A stretch of 49,587 nt of DNA from Pontivivens nitratireducens (GTDB lineage: Bacteria; Pseudomonadota; Alphaproteobacteria; Rhodobacterales; Rhodobacteraceae): the NCBI RefSeq assembly GCF_014235845.1, contig NZ_JACJUQ010000015.1:1-49587 (forward strand), written 5' to 3'. Under the pieces are notes generated by a model. It worked only from the letters and a program-made list of their open reading frames with translations, made no database searches and was not told the origin of the DNA. Each line of letters opens with the position of its first letter. Position 1 is the stretch's first letter. Shown here one piece after another: positions 18,006-26,744 of the stretch. The translations under genes were made by a program, and so were the position numbers.

Positions 18006-19154
18006 TCAGCCTTTGCCGCGATCCGCCAGCAGCTTTCGCGCGACGATCATACGCATGATTTCGTTGGTACCTTCGAGAATCTGATGCACCCGCAAGTCGC
18101 GCACGATTTTCTCGATGCCGTAATCCTCCAGATAGCCGTAGCCGCCATGCAGTTGCAGACAATCGTTCGCGACCTTGAAGGCCGCATCGGTCACGAAACG
18201 TTTGGCCATCGCACAATGTTGCGTGGCGTCCGGTGCCCTCTGGTCCAGCTTCCACGCGGCCTGCCGCAGAAAGATGCGGGCGGCTTGCAGTTCCGTTTCC
18301 ATGTCCGCGACCCGGAATTGCAGCGCCTGGAACGAATCGAGCGTCTCGTCGAAGGCCTTGCGCTCACCCATATAGGTCAGCGTTTTCGTCAGGGCGCCCT
18401 GTGCGCCTCCCATGCTGCAGGCGGCGATGTTCAGGCGGCCGCCGTCCAGACCCTTCATGGCAAAACGGAACCCGTCGCCCTCCGCCCCGATCAGATAGCG
18501 GGCGGGAATGCGGCAATCGTCGAATTGCACCTGGGCGGTTGGCTGCGCCTTCCAGCCCATCTTGCGCTCCTGCGCGCCGAAGCTGAGACCCGGTGCGCCC
18601 TTTGGCACCAGAACCGTGGAAATCCCCTTCGGCCCCGGGCCGCCCGTGCGGCACATCACGACATACCAGTCGGAATAATCACCGCCCGAGATGAACGCCT
18701 TGGTCCCGTTCAGAACGTAGTCGTCCCCGTCGCGTCGCGCCGTCGTCTTCAACGATGCAGCATCCGAGCCGCAGCCCGGCTCCGTCAGGCAATAGCTGGC
18801 GACCGTCTCGAACGAGGCCAGACCGGGGATCACCTCGGCCCGCAACTCATCATTGGCAAAGCTGTCGATCATCCATGCGCACATGTTGTGGATCGACACG
18901 AACGCGGCGACCGATGGATCGCCCAGGGACAGCCCCTCGAAGATCAGGGCCGCATCCAGACGGCTGAGCGCGGACCCGCCGTGATCCTCGGCGCAATAGA
19001 TCGCCCCCATGCCGAGCGCCCCGATTTCCGTCAGCAATCCCCGGTCGATGCCGGTGCTTTCGGCTGCAATCGCGGCGGGGCCCAGCCGGTCCCGCCCGAA
19101 ATCGGCGGCCATGTCCGCGATCGCCGCCTGTTCCTCGTTCAGCGCGAAGTCCAT
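18006..19154 (-). CDS. Isobutyryl-CoA dehydrogenase
   Basis: 382-residue acyl-CoA dehydrogenase, inferred to convert isobutyryl-CoA to methacrylyl-CoA. The FAD region is SYCLTEPGCGSDAA. The catalytic glutamate is Glu361 in ILEGTNEIMRM. The opening FALNEEQAAIADMAADF is that of short/branched-chain enzymes. Substrate choice rests on context: it sits between mmsA and the 3-hydroxyisobutyryl-CoA hydrolase in a valine operon. Its ATG directly follows the mmsA stop (TAAATG). No dedicated enoyl-CoA hydratase is present here, so hydration of methacrylyl-CoA must be done by an enzyme encoded elsewhere. Confidence 0.9.
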   Translation of the reverse strand: MDFALNEEQAAIADMAADFGRDRLGPAAIAAESTGIDRGLLTEIGALGMGAIYCAEDHGGSALSRLDAALIFEGLSLGDPSVAAFVSIHNMCAWMIDSFANDELRAEVIPGLASFETVASYCLTEPGCGSDAASLKTTARRDGDDYVLNGTKAFISGGDYSDWYVVMCRTGGPGPKGISTVLVPKGAPGLSFGAQERKMGWKAQPTAQVQFDDCRIPARYLIGAEGDGFRFAMKGLDGGRLNIAACSMGGAQGALTKTLTYMGERKAFDETLDSFQALQFRVADMETELQAARIFLRQAAWKLDQRAPDATQHCAMAKRFVTDAAFKVANDCLQLHGGYGYLEDYGIEKIVRDLRVHQILEGTNEIMRMIVARKLLADRGKG

Positions 19155-20654
19155 TTACTTCATCACCGGGATGGAGAATTCCGCCCCGTCCTTGATGCCG
19201 CTGGGCCAGCGCGCCGTAACCGTCTTGGTCTTGGTGTAGAAACGGAATGCATCCGGTCCGTGCTGGTTCAGATCGCCGAAGCTCGACTTTTTCCAGCCGC
19301 CGAAGGTGTAATAGGCCAGCGGCACCGGGATCGGCACGTTGATGCCCACCATCCCGACGTTGATACGCGCCGCGAAGTCCCGCGCCGCGTCACCGTCACG
19401 GGTGAAGATCGCGGTGCCGTTGCCGTATTCGTGATCCATGGCCAGCTTCAGCGCATCCTCGTAGTTTTCCGCCCGCACGGTGACCAGCACCGGGCCGAAG
19501 ATTTCCTGCGTGTAGATGTCCATGTCCGGCGTCACGTGATCGAACAGGCACGCGCCGAAGAAGAAGCCGTCCTCGTAGCCCTGCATCGAGAAGCCGCGTC
19601 CATCCACGACCAGCTTTGCGCCCGCCTCAACGCCGGATTCCACCAGTCCGCCGACGCGGGCCTTCGCCTCCGCCGTGACCAGAGGGCCGAAATCGACGTC
19701 ATCGCCGCCGGTATAGGGCCCGATTTTCAGCGCCTCGACCTTGGGCGCCAGCTTCTCCATCAGCTTGTCCGCCGTACCCTCACCCACCGGAACCGCGACG
19801 GAGATCGCCATGCAGCGTTCCCCCGCAGCGCCGAATCCTGCGCCGATCAGCGCATCCGCCGCCTGATCCATGTCCGCGTCGGGCATGATGATCATGTGGT
19901 TTTTCGCCCCGCCGAAGCACTGCACCCGCTTGCCGTTGGCGCAGCCACGCTCATAGATATAGGCCGCGATCGGGGTCGATCCGACGAAGCCCACGGCCGA
20001 AATCCCCTCATGGTCCAGGATCGCGTCGACCGCTTCCTTGTCGCCGTTGACGACTTGCAGGATACCGTCGGGCAGGCCCGCCTCCTGCATCAGTTCGGCC
20101 AGCATCAGCGGCACGGAGGGGTCACGCTCGGACGGTTTGAGGATGAACGCATTGCCCGCCGCGATGGCCGGGCAGAATTTCCACATCGGAATCATCGCGG
20201 GGAAGTTGAACGGGGTAATGCCCGCCGCCACGCCCAGCGGCTGCCGCATGGAATACATGTCGATGCCTGGGCCAGCACCGTCGGTATATTCGCCCTTCAG
20301 CAGATGCGGCGCGCCCAGACAGAATTCCGCCACTTCCAAACCACGGATCACGTCACCCTTGGCGTCGGGCAGGGTCTTGCCATGCTCCCGGCTCAGCGCC
20401 TCGGCCAGCTTGTCCATGTCACGATGCAGCAGCCGGATGAACTCCATCAGCACACGCGCGCGGCGCTGCGGGTTGGTGGCACCCCACGCGACTTGCGCGC
20501 GGGCCGCGCCCTGCACGGCGCTGTCCATATCGGCCGCATTGGCCAGCGGCACCTGTGCCTGAACCTCGCCGGTTGCGGGATTGTAAATGTCCGCTTTCCG
20601 CCCCGAAGTGCCGGAAACGCGCTTGCCGTCGATGAAATGCCAAAGCTGTTGCAT
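19155..20654 (-). CDS. mmsA: Methylmalonate-semialdehyde dehydrogenase (CoA-acylating)
   Basis: 499 residues. It oxidises methylmalonate semialdehyde to propionyl-CoA with NAD and CoA, the last step of valine breakdown. The catalytic cysteine (about Cys281) lies in GERCMAISVAVPVG. FNFPAMIPMWKFCPAIAAGN is the family-specific segment (cofactor site). The C-terminus has the TVTARWP ending common to MmsA. ATG 20654 was chosen over an upstream ATG at 20681 because it begins at the conserved LWHFIDGK and has GGGGAG 9 bases before it. First gene of the operon; the LysR gene is divergent across 100 bases. Confidence 0.95.
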   Translation of the reverse strand: MQQLWHFIDGKRVSGTSGRKADIYNPATGEVQAQVPLANAADMDSAVQGAARAQVAWGATNPQRRARVLMEFIRLLHRDMDKLAEALSREHGKTLPDAKGDVIRGLEVAEFCLGAPHLLKGEYTDGAGPGIDMYSMRQPLGVAAGITPFNFPAMIPMWKFCPAIAAGNAFILKPSERDPSVPLMLAELMQEAGLPDGILQVVNGDKEAVDAILDHEGISAVGFVGSTPIAAYIYERGCANGKRVQCFGGAKNHMIIMPDADMDQAADALIGAGFGAAGERCMAISVAVPVGEGTADKLMEKLAPKVEALKIGPYTGGDDVDFGPLVTAEAKARVGGLVESGVEAGAKLVVDGRGFSMQGYEDGFFFGACLFDHVTPDMDIYTQEIFGPVLVTVRAENYEDALKLAMDHEYGNGTAIFTRDGDAARDFAARINVGMVGINVPIPVPLAYYTFGGWKKSSFGDLNQHGPDAFRFYTKTKTVTARWPSGIKDGAEFSIPVMK

Positions 20655-20754
20655 GGTCGTACTCCCCAGAATTTGCGTCACCTTAACCTTGCGTCCGCGC
20701 GGGATCGACCGTTAATTCCTCAGACCAATCCTGCAAATCTGCAAGAAGGCTGCC
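20655..20754. promoter_or_regulatory. Divergent control region mmsA / lysR
   Basis: 100 bases shared by two divergent promoters. Visible elements: a direct repeat CTGCAA-AT-CTGCAA at 20731-20744 close to the lysR start, and an inverted pair TTAAC (20683-20687) and GTTAA (20711-20715). A LysR-type regulator usually binds a T-N11-A dyad in such a region; I do not see a strong one, so the exact operator is undecided. Confidence 0.4.
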
Positions 20755-21636
20755 ATGACCAAACCGAACTGGGACGATCTGCGCGTCTTTCTCGAATTGT
20801 CGCGGCGCGGCACCCTATTGGGCGCGGCGCGTGCGCTCGGCATTGACGCGGCGACCGTCGGCAGGCGTGTCGCCGCGCTGGAACGCGCGCTGGACACCCG
20901 TCTGTTCGACCGTTCGCAACGCGGATACGCGCTGACCGAGGCAGGCCGCCGCCTGACCGATCCGGCCATCGCGATGGAGGCCGCGGCCAGCACCGCCGCC
21001 GACCGCCTGTCCAACCAGACGGAACGCCTGTCGGGCGCCGTGCGCATCGGCGCGCCCGAGGGCGTGGCCGCCAGCATCCTCGCTCCGGCCTGCGCCCGGA
21101 TCGCAAGCGATCACCCGAATCTGCGGTTGGAGCTGGTGGCCCTGCCACGGGTCTTCTCCCTCAGCCAGCGTGAGGCGGACATTGCCATCGCGCTGACCCC
21201 GCCCACGGCCGGACGCCTGCGCACGCGGCGGGTCGCGGATTATGGTCTGCACCTCTATGCCACGGCAGAGGTGATCGCCCGCCATGACCTCACCACCCGG
21301 CCGGCGCTGCGCGACGTGCGGTTCATCGGCTATATCGCGGACATGATCTTTGACAAGGAACTGGACTACGTTCCTCTGGTCGGGGCGCGGCTGCGCCCGC
21401 AACTGACATCGACCTCGCTGAGCATCCAGCTCGACTGGGCCGCCGCAGGCGAGGGGGCGTGTATCCTGCCTGATTTCGTTGCCCGCAAGCGGCCCGAGCT
21501 AATACAGGTTCTGCCGGATCAGATCGCCTTCACCCGCAGTTTCCACCTGATCCGGCATGAGGACGATCTGCGTGCCGCCCGGATCACCCGAACGGCGGAC
21601 AGATTGACAGCGGCGTTGCGCGCGACGCTCAGCTGA
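20755..21636 (+). CDS. LysR-type regulator, probable control of the valine operon
   Basis: 293 residues. The N-terminal winged helix-turn-helix spans about 5-65 (WDDLRVFLELSRRGTLLGAAR, then the recognition helix in DAATVGRRVAALERAL). A periplasmic-binding-protein-like effector domain starts near 90 (LSGAVRIGAPEGVAASILAP). It is divergent from mmsA, the classic arrangement for a LysR regulator and its target. The inducer is unknown; a valine catabolite such as isobutyryl-CoA or 3-hydroxyisobutyrate is a guess. P. aeruginosa uses an AraC-type MmsR instead, so this would be a different solution. Confidence 0.88.
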   Translation: MTKPNWDDLRVFLELSRRGTLLGAARALGIDAATVGRRVAALERALDTRLFDRSQRGYALTEAGRRLTDPAIAMEAAASTAADRLSNQTERLSGAVRIGAPEGVAASILAPACARIASDHPNLRLELVALPRVFSLSQREADIAIALTPPTAGRLRTRRVADYGLHLYATAEVIARHDLTTRPALRDVRFIGYIADMIFDKELDYVPLVGARLRPQLTSTSLSIQLDWAAAGEGACILPDFVARKRPELIQVLPDQIAFTRSFHLIRHEDDLRAARITRTADRLTAALRATLS

Positions 21637-21647
21637 CTTTGCTCCTG

Positions 21648-21655
21648 AAATATCC
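21648..21655 (-). repeat. Extragenic GGATATTT motif, copy 2
   Basis: AAATATCC on the plus strand, 11 bases after the lysR stop, in the 31-base gap between two convergent genes. No stem surrounds it. Confidence 0.5.
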
Positions 21656-21667
21656 GAATCCGTGCCC

Positions 21668-23236
21668 TCAGGTCGCGATACCGTCCGGCAGGCGCGGTGT
21701 CGCTGCCAACAATTGCCGTGTGTAGGCCTCGCGCGGTGCGGCGAAAACCGCCTCCGTCTGACCGCTCTCGACGATGCGGCCTGCCTGCATGACCATCACC
21801 CGGTCGGTGATCGCGCGCACAACGCTCAGATCGTGGCTGATGAACAGATAGCTGACCTCGAATCTCGCGGACAACTCCGCCAGCAGGTCGAGGATCTGTG
21901 CTCGCACCTGGACATCCAGCGCACTGACGGCCTCATCCAGCAAGATCACGTCGGGGCGAATGATCAAGGCTCGCGCGATGGCGATGCGCTGCCGCTGACC
22001 ACCGGAAAAGGCATGGATGTGCCGGTCCGCATCGCGGGGCTGCAATCCGACGCTGCGCAGAACCTCCTCCACCGCCGGGCGGCGCGGCGGCGCGTTGTCG
22101 AGCAGATGGAACGGTTCCGCGATCAGACGCTCCACCGTCCAGCGCGGGTCGAAGCTGCCGAACGGATCCTGAAACACGACGCCGATGCGCCGCCGCAACG
22201 CCCGTGGGGCCGCCGCATCCATCACCTGACCGCCCAGCGTGATGGCGCCGCCCTGCACCGGTTCCAGCCCCAGCAGCGCCCGCGCCAATGTTGATTTGCC
22301 TGATCCGCTTTCCCCGACCAGCCCCAGATTTTCCCCCTGATGCAAGCTGAAGCTGACCCCGCGCACCGCCTCGACCGGGGGCGCGCGGCCCAGCAGGCGG
22401 CGGGTGCCGGGATAGCTGCGGACAACATCGCGTACGTCCAGCACCGTCGCGGCCTCAGCCCGCGCGGCGCGGACGGGCTGGTGCCGCGAGGCCGCCAGCA
22501 AGGCACGGGTATAATCGTGGGTGGGCCGGTGCAGAACCTCAGTCACCAGACCTCGTTCCACGATCCGGCCCAATTGCATCACCGCGATCCTGTCAGCCAT
22601 TTTGGCCACCACTGCCAGGTCATGGGTTATCAGGATCAGACCCATCCCGTCCTCACGCACCAGCCGCCGCAGCAGGTCGAGGATCTCACCCTGCGTCGTC
22701 ACGTCCAGCGCGGTCGTCGGCTCATCCGCGATCAACAGCTTGGGGGCCAGCGCGATGGCGCAGGCGATGACCACCCGCTGCCGCTGTCCGCCGGACAGTT
22801 CATGCGGGAACCGCGCCAGCCCGATATGCTCCAATCCCACGCGATCCAGCACCTCACGCGCGCGCTGCCTTGCGGCGCGGCGGCCGGTGCGGGTGTGCAG
22901 GCGCACCGTCTCCGCCACTTGGTCGCCGATGGTGTGAAGCGGATTCAGCGCGGTCATCGGCTCCTGAAACACCATCCCGACATCGCGCCCGCGACGGGCG
23001 CACATCCGGCGTTCGGACAGCTTATCCAGCGCCTCGCCTTGCAACAGGATCGCGCCTTCTACGCTCATGACCTCAGGCAGCAGACGCATGATGCCCAGCG
23101 CGGTGATGGATTTGCCCGATCCGCTTTCCCCGACCAGGCCCAGAACCTCCCCCGGTTCCATCTCGAACGAGACATCGCGCAGGATATCCAGCGCGCCGAT
23201 CCTGACCGACAGCCCCTGAACCGACAGAAGGCTCAT
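21668..23236 (-). CDS. Peptide ABC transporter, fused double ATPase
   Basis: 522 residues: two ATP-binding domains of the dipeptide/oligopeptide class in one chain (DppD and DppF equivalents, as in YejF or GsiA). Domain 1 has Walker A GESGSGKS near 35-42, signature LSGGQRQRVVIACA and Walker B LLIADEP. Domain 2 starts near residue 260, with Walker A GESGSGKS, signature FSGGQRQRIAIARA and Walker B VILLDEA. The ATG at 23236 overlaps the permease stop (ATGA). A much longer upstream open frame exists but is a shadow of the permease gene. It energises the two permeases encoded next to it. Confidence 0.93.
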   Translation of the reverse strand: MSLLSVQGLSVRIGALDILRDVSFEMEPGEVLGLVGESGSGKSITALGIMRLLPEVMSVEGAILLQGEALDKLSERRMCARRGRDVGMVFQEPMTALNPLHTIGDQVAETVRLHTRTGRRAARQRAREVLDRVGLEHIGLARFPHELSGGQRQRVVIACAIALAPKLLIADEPTTALDVTTQGEILDLLRRLVREDGMGLILITHDLAVVAKMADRIAVMQLGRIVERGLVTEVLHRPTHDYTRALLAASRHQPVRAARAEAATVLDVRDVVRSYPGTRRLLGRAPPVEAVRGVSFSLHQGENLGLVGESGSGKSTLARALLGLEPVQGGAITLGGQVMDAAAPRALRRRIGVVFQDPFGSFDPRWTVERLIAEPFHLLDNAPPRRPAVEEVLRSVGLQPRDADRHIHAFSGGQRQRIAIARALIIRPDVILLDEAVSALDVQVRAQILDLLAELSARFEVSYLFISHDLSVVRAITDRVMVMQAGRIVESGQTEAVFAAPREAYTRQLLAATPRLPDGIAT

Positions 23237-24054
23237 TGCGCGCGCCCCCGGCTCAACTTCGGATCGAACGCATCGCGCAGGCCGTCCCCCATCAGGTTCA
23301 GCCCCAGTACGCTCAACACGATGGCAAGGCCGGGAAACAGCGCCATATGGGGCGCGAGAGAGATCAGCGTCTGCGCATCCGCCAGCATTCGGCCCCAACT
23401 GGGCAGGGGCGGCTGCGCGCCAAGTCCGACATAGCTCAACGCGGCCTCGACCAGAATGCCGACGGAAAACTGGATCGTCCCTTGCACAATCAGCAGGTTC
23501 GCGATGTTGGGCAGAATATGCTCCGCCGAAATCCGCGCCGCGCCTTTGCCGGCCACTCGTGCCGCCATGATGTATTCGCGGCTCCACAGACTCAGCGCTG
23601 CGCCCCGTGACAGACGGGCGAAAACCGGAATGTTGAAGATGCCGATGGCCAGGATGGCGTTCCAGACGCTGGGCCCCGTCAGGGCCGTGATCAGGATGGC
23701 GATCAGGATCGACGGAAACGCGAAGATCAGGTCGTTGCCCCGCATGATCACATCGTCCAGCAGTCCGCCCCGCCGTGCGGCCGCCGTCAGACCCAGCGGC
23801 ACGCCCAGCCCCATGCCGATCCCGACCGAGGCCAGCGCCACGGCCAGCGAGGTACGCGCCCCCACCATCAGCATCGAGAAGATATCGCGCCCCAACTGAT
23901 CCGTGCCCAGCCAGTGATCCGCCGAGGGGCGCAGCATCCGATCCGGTATCGAAATCGCACCGACATCGTGCGGGGTCCAAACGAAGCTCAGCAGTGCCAC
24001 CAGCGCGAACGCACCGCTCAACGTCCCGCCCAGGATCAGATTGCGCGCCCTCAT
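23233..24054 (-). CDS. Peptide ABC transporter permease (DppC type)
   Basis: 273 residues with about six membrane helices. The DppC family opening is visible: HWLGTDQLGRDIFSMLMVGARTSL at about 47-70, of which LGTDxxGRD is the key part. The inner-membrane loop that docks on the ATPase is EYIMAARVAGKGAARISAEHILPN (conserved EYxxAAR...G). It overlaps both neighbours by four bases, so the permease-permease-ATPase block is one translation unit. Confidence 0.92.
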   Translation of the reverse strand: MRARNLILGGTLSGAFALVALLSFVWTPHDVGAISIPDRMLRPSADHWLGTDQLGRDIFSMLMVGARTSLAVALASVGIGMGLGVPLGLTAAARRGGLLDDVIMRGNDLIFAFPSILIAILITALTGPSVWNAILAIGIFNIPVFARLSRGAALSLWSREYIMAARVAGKGAARISAEHILPNIANLLIVQGTIQFSVGILVEAALSYVGLGAQPPLPSWGRMLADAQTLISLAPHMALFPGLAIVLSVLGLNLMGDGLRDAFDPKLSRGRAQ

Positions 24055-24989
24055 CGCCGCAACCTCGGATCGACGATGGCATAGGCCAGATCGACCAGAA
24101 AGGTGACCACCACCACGGCCATGACCAGCAACATCACCGTGCTTTCCACCACGATCAGATCGCGCTGGTTGATGGCCTGAAACAACAGCCGCCCCAGTCC
24201 CGGCAGATAGAAGACGTTCTCGATGATGATCGCACCGGCCAGCAGGAACGAGAATTGCAGCCCGATGATCGTCAGAACCGGGATCATCGCATTGCGCAAT
24301 GCGTGTGCGCGCACGACGCCGCTGCGGCTCAACCCCTTGGCGCGGGCGGTGCGCACGTAATCCTCGTCCAACGTGTCGATCAGGGCGGAACGCATGATCC
24401 GCGCGAGGATGCTCGCCTGTGGCAGCGCCAGCGAAATCGCGGGCAGGGTCAACGCGCGGATCGCGGCGACAGGATCATGCCAGCCGGGAAAGCCACCCGC
24501 CTGCACCCAACGCAGGTTGATGGCGAAGATCACCACCAGAAACATCGCGAACCAGAAATTCGGGATCGCGATGCCCAGTTGCGTCGCCCCCATGATCCCG
24601 TAATCCGCCGCCCTGCCCCGCCGCATGGCGGCAACGATCCCGATGGGAAAAGCGATCACCGTGGACAGCCCCAGCGCATAGAGCGCCAGGGGCAAACTGA
24701 CCCAGACGCGATCCGCGATCAGTTCGGCCACCGGAACGCGGTAGGTGTAGGACGTTCCGAAATCCCCGGTCAGCCAACCACCGATCCAGGTGAAATACCG
24801 TGCCACCAGCCCCGCATCCAGACCCATCTGCGCCCGCAGCGCCGCCACGGCCTCGGGCTCGGCGTTCATGCCCAGCATGAATGCCGCCGGATCACCGGGC
24901 AGAACCTCGATTACGCAGAAGATCAGGATCGACGCCACGATCAATGTCACGATGAGCGAGAACAGCCGCTGCATGAACCGCATCAGCAT
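24051..24989 (-). CDS. Peptide ABC transporter permease (DppB type)
   Basis: 312 residues. Features of the DppB family: an N-terminal helix followed by IFCVIEVLPGDPA, a large periplasmic loop (about 40-90) and the ATPase-docking loop DYVRTARAKGLSR...HALRNAMIPV. ATG 24989 was preferred to ATG 25016 because the family begins close to the first helix and AGGG lies upstream; both are possible. It is separated from the M32 carboxypeptidase gene by about 200 bases that hold a hairpin and a GGATATTT motif, so a separate promoter is possible. Confidence 0.9.
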   Translation of the reverse strand: MLMRFMQRLFSLIVTLIVASILIFCVIEVLPGDPAAFMLGMNAEPEAVAALRAQMGLDAGLVARYFTWIGGWLTGDFGTSYTYRVPVAELIADRVWVSLPLALYALGLSTVIAFPIGIVAAMRRGRAADYGIMGATQLGIAIPNFWFAMFLVVIFAINLRWVQAGGFPGWHDPVAAIRALTLPAISLALPQASILARIMRSALIDTLDEDYVRTARAKGLSRSGVVRAHALRNAMIPVLTIIGLQFSFLLAGAIIIENVFYLPGLGRLLFQAINQRDLIVVESTVMLLVMAVVVVTFLVDLAYAIVDPRLRR

Positions 24990-25023
24990 GGGATGGCCCT
25001 GACGGTTTCGCGCCATCGCGCGA

Positions 25024-25031
25024 GGATATTT
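25024..25031 (+). repeat. Extragenic GGATATTT motif, copy 3
   Basis: Located between the DppB-type permease and the M32 carboxypeptidase gene, 10 bases from a strong hairpin (25041-25060). Context GCGAGGATATTTGCC is close to that of copy 1 (GGGGATATTTGCG). Confidence 0.5.
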
Positions 25032-25040
25032 GCCGCGACC

Positions 25041-25060
25041 GGGAGGCGTCTGAGCCTCCC
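25041..25060 (-). terminator. Hairpin between M32 carboxypeptidase and permease genes
   Basis: GGGAGGC (25041-25047), six-base loop, GCCTCCC (25054-25060): a perfect 7-base stem. It lies about 125 bases after the M32 stop on the minus strand. There is no T-tract after it, so it may only attenuate or stabilise the transcript rather than end it. Confidence 0.4.
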
Positions 25061-25185
25061 AGCAGCGTTATGGAAAGGCAGCCTTCTACGCCCGGATATA
25101 GCATAGGACCAACGCGCGCAGCGCTGGTCGCAAAAGTATAAATGCGCCTTTCCGGTGGTTCGGATATCGCCGCAGGCCTGCACCC

Positions 25186-26658
25186 TCACACCCCGTAGAG
25201 GTCTGAGAATTTCGTTTCCAGATAGGCAATCAGCGGTGCGCTCGTCACCTCGCCGCCCACGGCTTGCCGCATCAGCGCGGGCGCGGGCAGAACCGCGCCG
25301 TGCCGGTGCACGTTCTGCCCCAGCCAAGCCACCGCAGCCGAAGTATCGCCCTGCGCCAGTCTCGCATTCAGATCCGGTATGGCGGTGGTCAGCTTCTCAT
25401 ACAGGGCGGCGGCGTAGATGTTGCCCAGCGCATATGTCGGAAAATAGCCGAACAGACCGATGGCCCAGTGCACGTCCTGCAGGACACCCTTTGCGGGATC
25501 GGTCACCTGCTGTCCGAAATCGGCCGCGAACCGCTCGTTCCAAGCGCCCTCCAGATCGGGAACCTCCAGATCGCCGGCGATCAGGGCCCGTTCCAGATCG
25601 AAGCGCATGATGACGTGAAGGTTGTAGTGGACCTCGTCCGCCTCCGTCCGGATGAAGCCGGAGGTGACGCGGTTCACCGCCGCGTAGAATTCCTGCTCCC
25701 CCATGTCGATGCCGAACGTTTGTACCATGCGGCCGTGCAACCAGCCACAGAACGCGCGGGACCGGCCCAACTGGTTTTCCATCAGCCTGCTCTGGCTTTC
25801 GTGCACGCCCATGCTGACATGTGCCCCGGCGGGGGTACGTTCCAACGCCGGGGGCAGCCCCTGCTCATAGACGGCGTGGCCGACCTCGTGCACGGCGGAA
25901 TACAGGCAATCGAAGGGGCGCGCCGTGTCCACGCGGGTGGTGATGCGCACGTCCCCCAATGTGCCGGCGCAGAACGGGTGAGCCACCAGATCCATGCGCC
26001 CCGCCTGCCAATCATAGCCGAAGACTCCGGCGAGGTCGCGCGCGATGCTCATCTGCCCTTCGACCTCGAACGTACCGTCCAGATCACGCGGATCGCGTCC
26101 GCTGTCCGCGATGCGTTCGCGCAGATCGGACAAGGGCGCCCGCAACGATCCAAGGATCGCCTCCAGCGGCGCGGTCCTCATTCCCGGCTCGAATCCGTCA
26201 AGCAGAGTGTCGTAGCGGGTTTCGTCGTCCAGCTTCTGTGCTTCGGCCTGTTGTCGTTTCAGGTTCACGATCTCCGTCAAGGCGGGCACGAAGGCCGCCA
26301 CGTCCGACGCAGCACGGGCCGCCGCCCAGACGTTATGACCCTTGCTGGTGGCGCGGGCGATCGCCTCGGCCAGATCGCCGGGCATGTTGCGGTTTCGCGA
26401 CCAGTCGCGGCTGATCAGACGGACATTCGCGGCCTGCGCCGGGTCCAGCGCGCCCCCGTCGATGTCAGACAGCCAATCCCCGATGCGCGGATCGGTGCGG
26501 CGGGCGTGGATCACCGATTCCAGCGCCCCGATCTGATCGGCCCGCTGATCCGCGCCGCGCGGTGGCATCATTGCCTGCTGATCCCAACCCAGCAGACCTT
26601 GCGCCTGTGACAAAGCCTCCGTTTGCTTCACATGCGCGATCAGGGCGTCATAGGACAT
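25186..26658 (-). CDS. M32 family metallocarboxypeptidase
   Basis: 490 residues, mostly helical, cytoplasmic. The zinc site is HEVGHAVYEQ (His257, Glu258, His261), and HESQSRLMEN holds the third ligand. The family HPF motif (His227) and the FGYFPTYALGN block near the C-terminus are present. It removes C-terminal residues from peptides. The gene lies between the peptide-binding-protein gene and the permeases, so I infer that it digests imported peptides. A hairpin separates it from the binding-protein gene upstream. Confidence 0.94.
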   Translation of the reverse strand: MSYDALIAHVKQTEALSQAQGLLGWDQQAMMPPRGADQRADQIGALESVIHARRTDPRIGDWLSDIDGGALDPAQAANVRLISRDWSRNRNMPGDLAEAIARATSKGHNVWAAARAASDVAAFVPALTEIVNLKRQQAEAQKLDDETRYDTLLDGFEPGMRTAPLEAILGSLRAPLSDLRERIADSGRDPRDLDGTFEVEGQMSIARDLAGVFGYDWQAGRMDLVAHPFCAGTLGDVRITTRVDTARPFDCLYSAVHEVGHAVYEQGLPPALERTPAGAHVSMGVHESQSRLMENQLGRSRAFCGWLHGRMVQTFGIDMGEQEFYAAVNRVTSGFIRTEADEVHYNLHVIMRFDLERALIAGDLEVPDLEGAWNERFAADFGQQVTDPAKGVLQDVHWAIGLFGYFPTYALGNIYAAALYEKLTTAIPDLNARLAQGDTSAAVAWLGQNVHRHGAVLPAPALMRQAVGGEVTSAPLIAYLETKFSDLYGV

Positions 26659-26698
26659 AGGGCTTCCTTTGGTTCGTTTTGTGCACTGCGCAACGGAA

Positions 26699-26725
26699 AA
26701 GGGCCCGGGTCAAGCCCGGACCCTT
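26699..26725 (-). terminator. Attenuating hairpin after the binding-protein gene
   Basis: AAGGG-C-CCGGG (26699-26709) pairs with CCCGG-A-CCCTT (26715-26725) around the loop TCAAG, with one mismatch. On the minus strand it is followed by TTTTCC. It sits 19 bases after the stop of the substrate-binding protein and 40 bases before the M32 gene. Such a structure commonly keeps the binding protein in excess over the membrane parts. Confidence 0.7.
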
Positions 26726-26744
26726 CGCGGAATCGTCGCGGGTT

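Noticed and set aside
17775-20846. Very long open frame on the plus strand opposite the valine operon
   Set aside because: It is an antisense shadow of mmsA, isobutyryl-CoA dehydrogenase and the hydrolase; GC-rich codon bias keeps the frame open and the protein is His/Arg-rich without family features.
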